Below, piece by piece: positions 41,620 through 41,709 of a stretch of DNA of 41,709 nucleotides (positions within the stretch are counted from its first letter, which is position 1; every line of letters begins with the position of its first letter). The position numbers were made by a program, and so were the translations under genes. The notes under the pieces were generated by a model, which made no database searches, had not been told where the DNA came from, and was given only the letters and a program-made list of their open reading frames with translations. Source of the DNA: Pseudomonas sp. NFIX28 (GTDB lineage Bacteria > Pseudomonadota > Gammaproteobacteria > Pseudomonadales > Pseudomonadaceae); assembly GCF_900107395.1 (NCBI RefSeq), contig NZ_FNPW01000014.1, forward strand, positions 1 through 41,709, in the 5' to 3' direction.

Positions 41620-41709
41620 TGTAGCCGCTGCCGCAGGCTGCGATAGGTCCGCAGGACCTCCAGCGCCAGTGCCGACGCCGGCGACCGTTCCGGTCGATCG
41701 CAGCCTGCG
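41620..41709. repeat. REP doublet at the right edge (cut by the window)
   Basis: GTAGCCGCTGCCGCAGGCTGCGA at 41621-41643 and the start of its inverse GATCGCAGCCTGCG at 41696-41709. The core CCTCCAGCGCCAGTG matches unit 2 of the tandem block. It belongs to the same family as the copies at 31.6-32.2 kb. Confidence 0.85.

Noticed and set aside
1..41709. Prophage, insertion sequence, toxin-antitoxin or defence island
   Set aside because: No integrase, transposase, restriction, toxin or phage structural gene was recognised, and codon use looks uniform. The NYN nuclease alone is not enough to call a defence system.

Overview
The window is about 41.7 kb of GC-rich chromosomal DNA from a Pseudomonas, most likely the P. 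fluorescens species complex (protegens/chlororaphis-like). The evidence is the protein sequences, a gene order that matches (from memory, not a search) the P. aeruginosa segment running from lipA down to rhlE, and two families of intergenic REP elements typical of fluorescent pseudomonads: one based on GTAGCCGCTGCCGCAGGCTGCGA and one on CGCGAGCAAGCTCGCTCCTAC. I see no prophage, integrase, transposase, CRISPR array, rRNA or complete tRNA. Most of the window is vertically inherited core genome.

Left part (1-18.5 kb), mostly minus strand: the end of lipA, an LD-carboxypeptidase, a lytic transglycosylase, a 53-codon arfA ribosome-rescue gene with its typical hairpin, then leuS-lptE-holA, an ElyC/YdcF-type envelope protein, the lnt-corC-ybeY-ybeZ cluster, miaB, a DUF1820 protein, a SEL1-repeat protein and thiD-thiE-hemL. 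Themes are cell-wall turnover, lipoprotein and LPS export, translation quality control, and cofactor synthesis.

Middle part (18.5-31.6 kb): ladS, a hybrid sensor kinase of the Gac/Rsm virulence-lifestyle network, then an AidB-like acyl-CoA dehydrogenase, AMP nucleosidase, an RluE-type pseudouridine synthase, a DUF2788 membrane protein, an Lrp/AsnC regulator facing a 445-bp region, a proline/arginine-rich secreted protein, a FieF-type cation exporter, a small lipoprotein and the HrpB helicase. The 445-bp region holds a paired TTGCGCAA palindrome, a possible 26-codon ORF, structured sequence and a strong terminator, and is the best candidate here for an undescribed transcript.

Right part (31.6-41.7 kb): a 680-bp gene-free block made of tandem ~250-bp units, each a REP doublet plus a spacer with a perfect DnaA-box sequence. 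After it come an EEP-family phosphatase/nuclease, a YciC-like membrane protein, a DUF2076 protein, a NYN-domain nuclease followed by a DEDDh exonuclease, a second Lrp/AsnC regulator divergent from an EamA transporter, a small membrane protein, the RhlE DEAD-box helicase and a flavoprotein of the HI0933/YhiN family. REP doublets separate several convergent gene pairs.

The most interesting signals are regulatory: the arfA hairpin; a 9-bp hairpin that puts the Shine-Dalgarno GGA of the elyC-like gene in its loop, as in RsmA/CsrA targets; the Lrp-side intergenic region; and the tandem REP/DnaA-box block.
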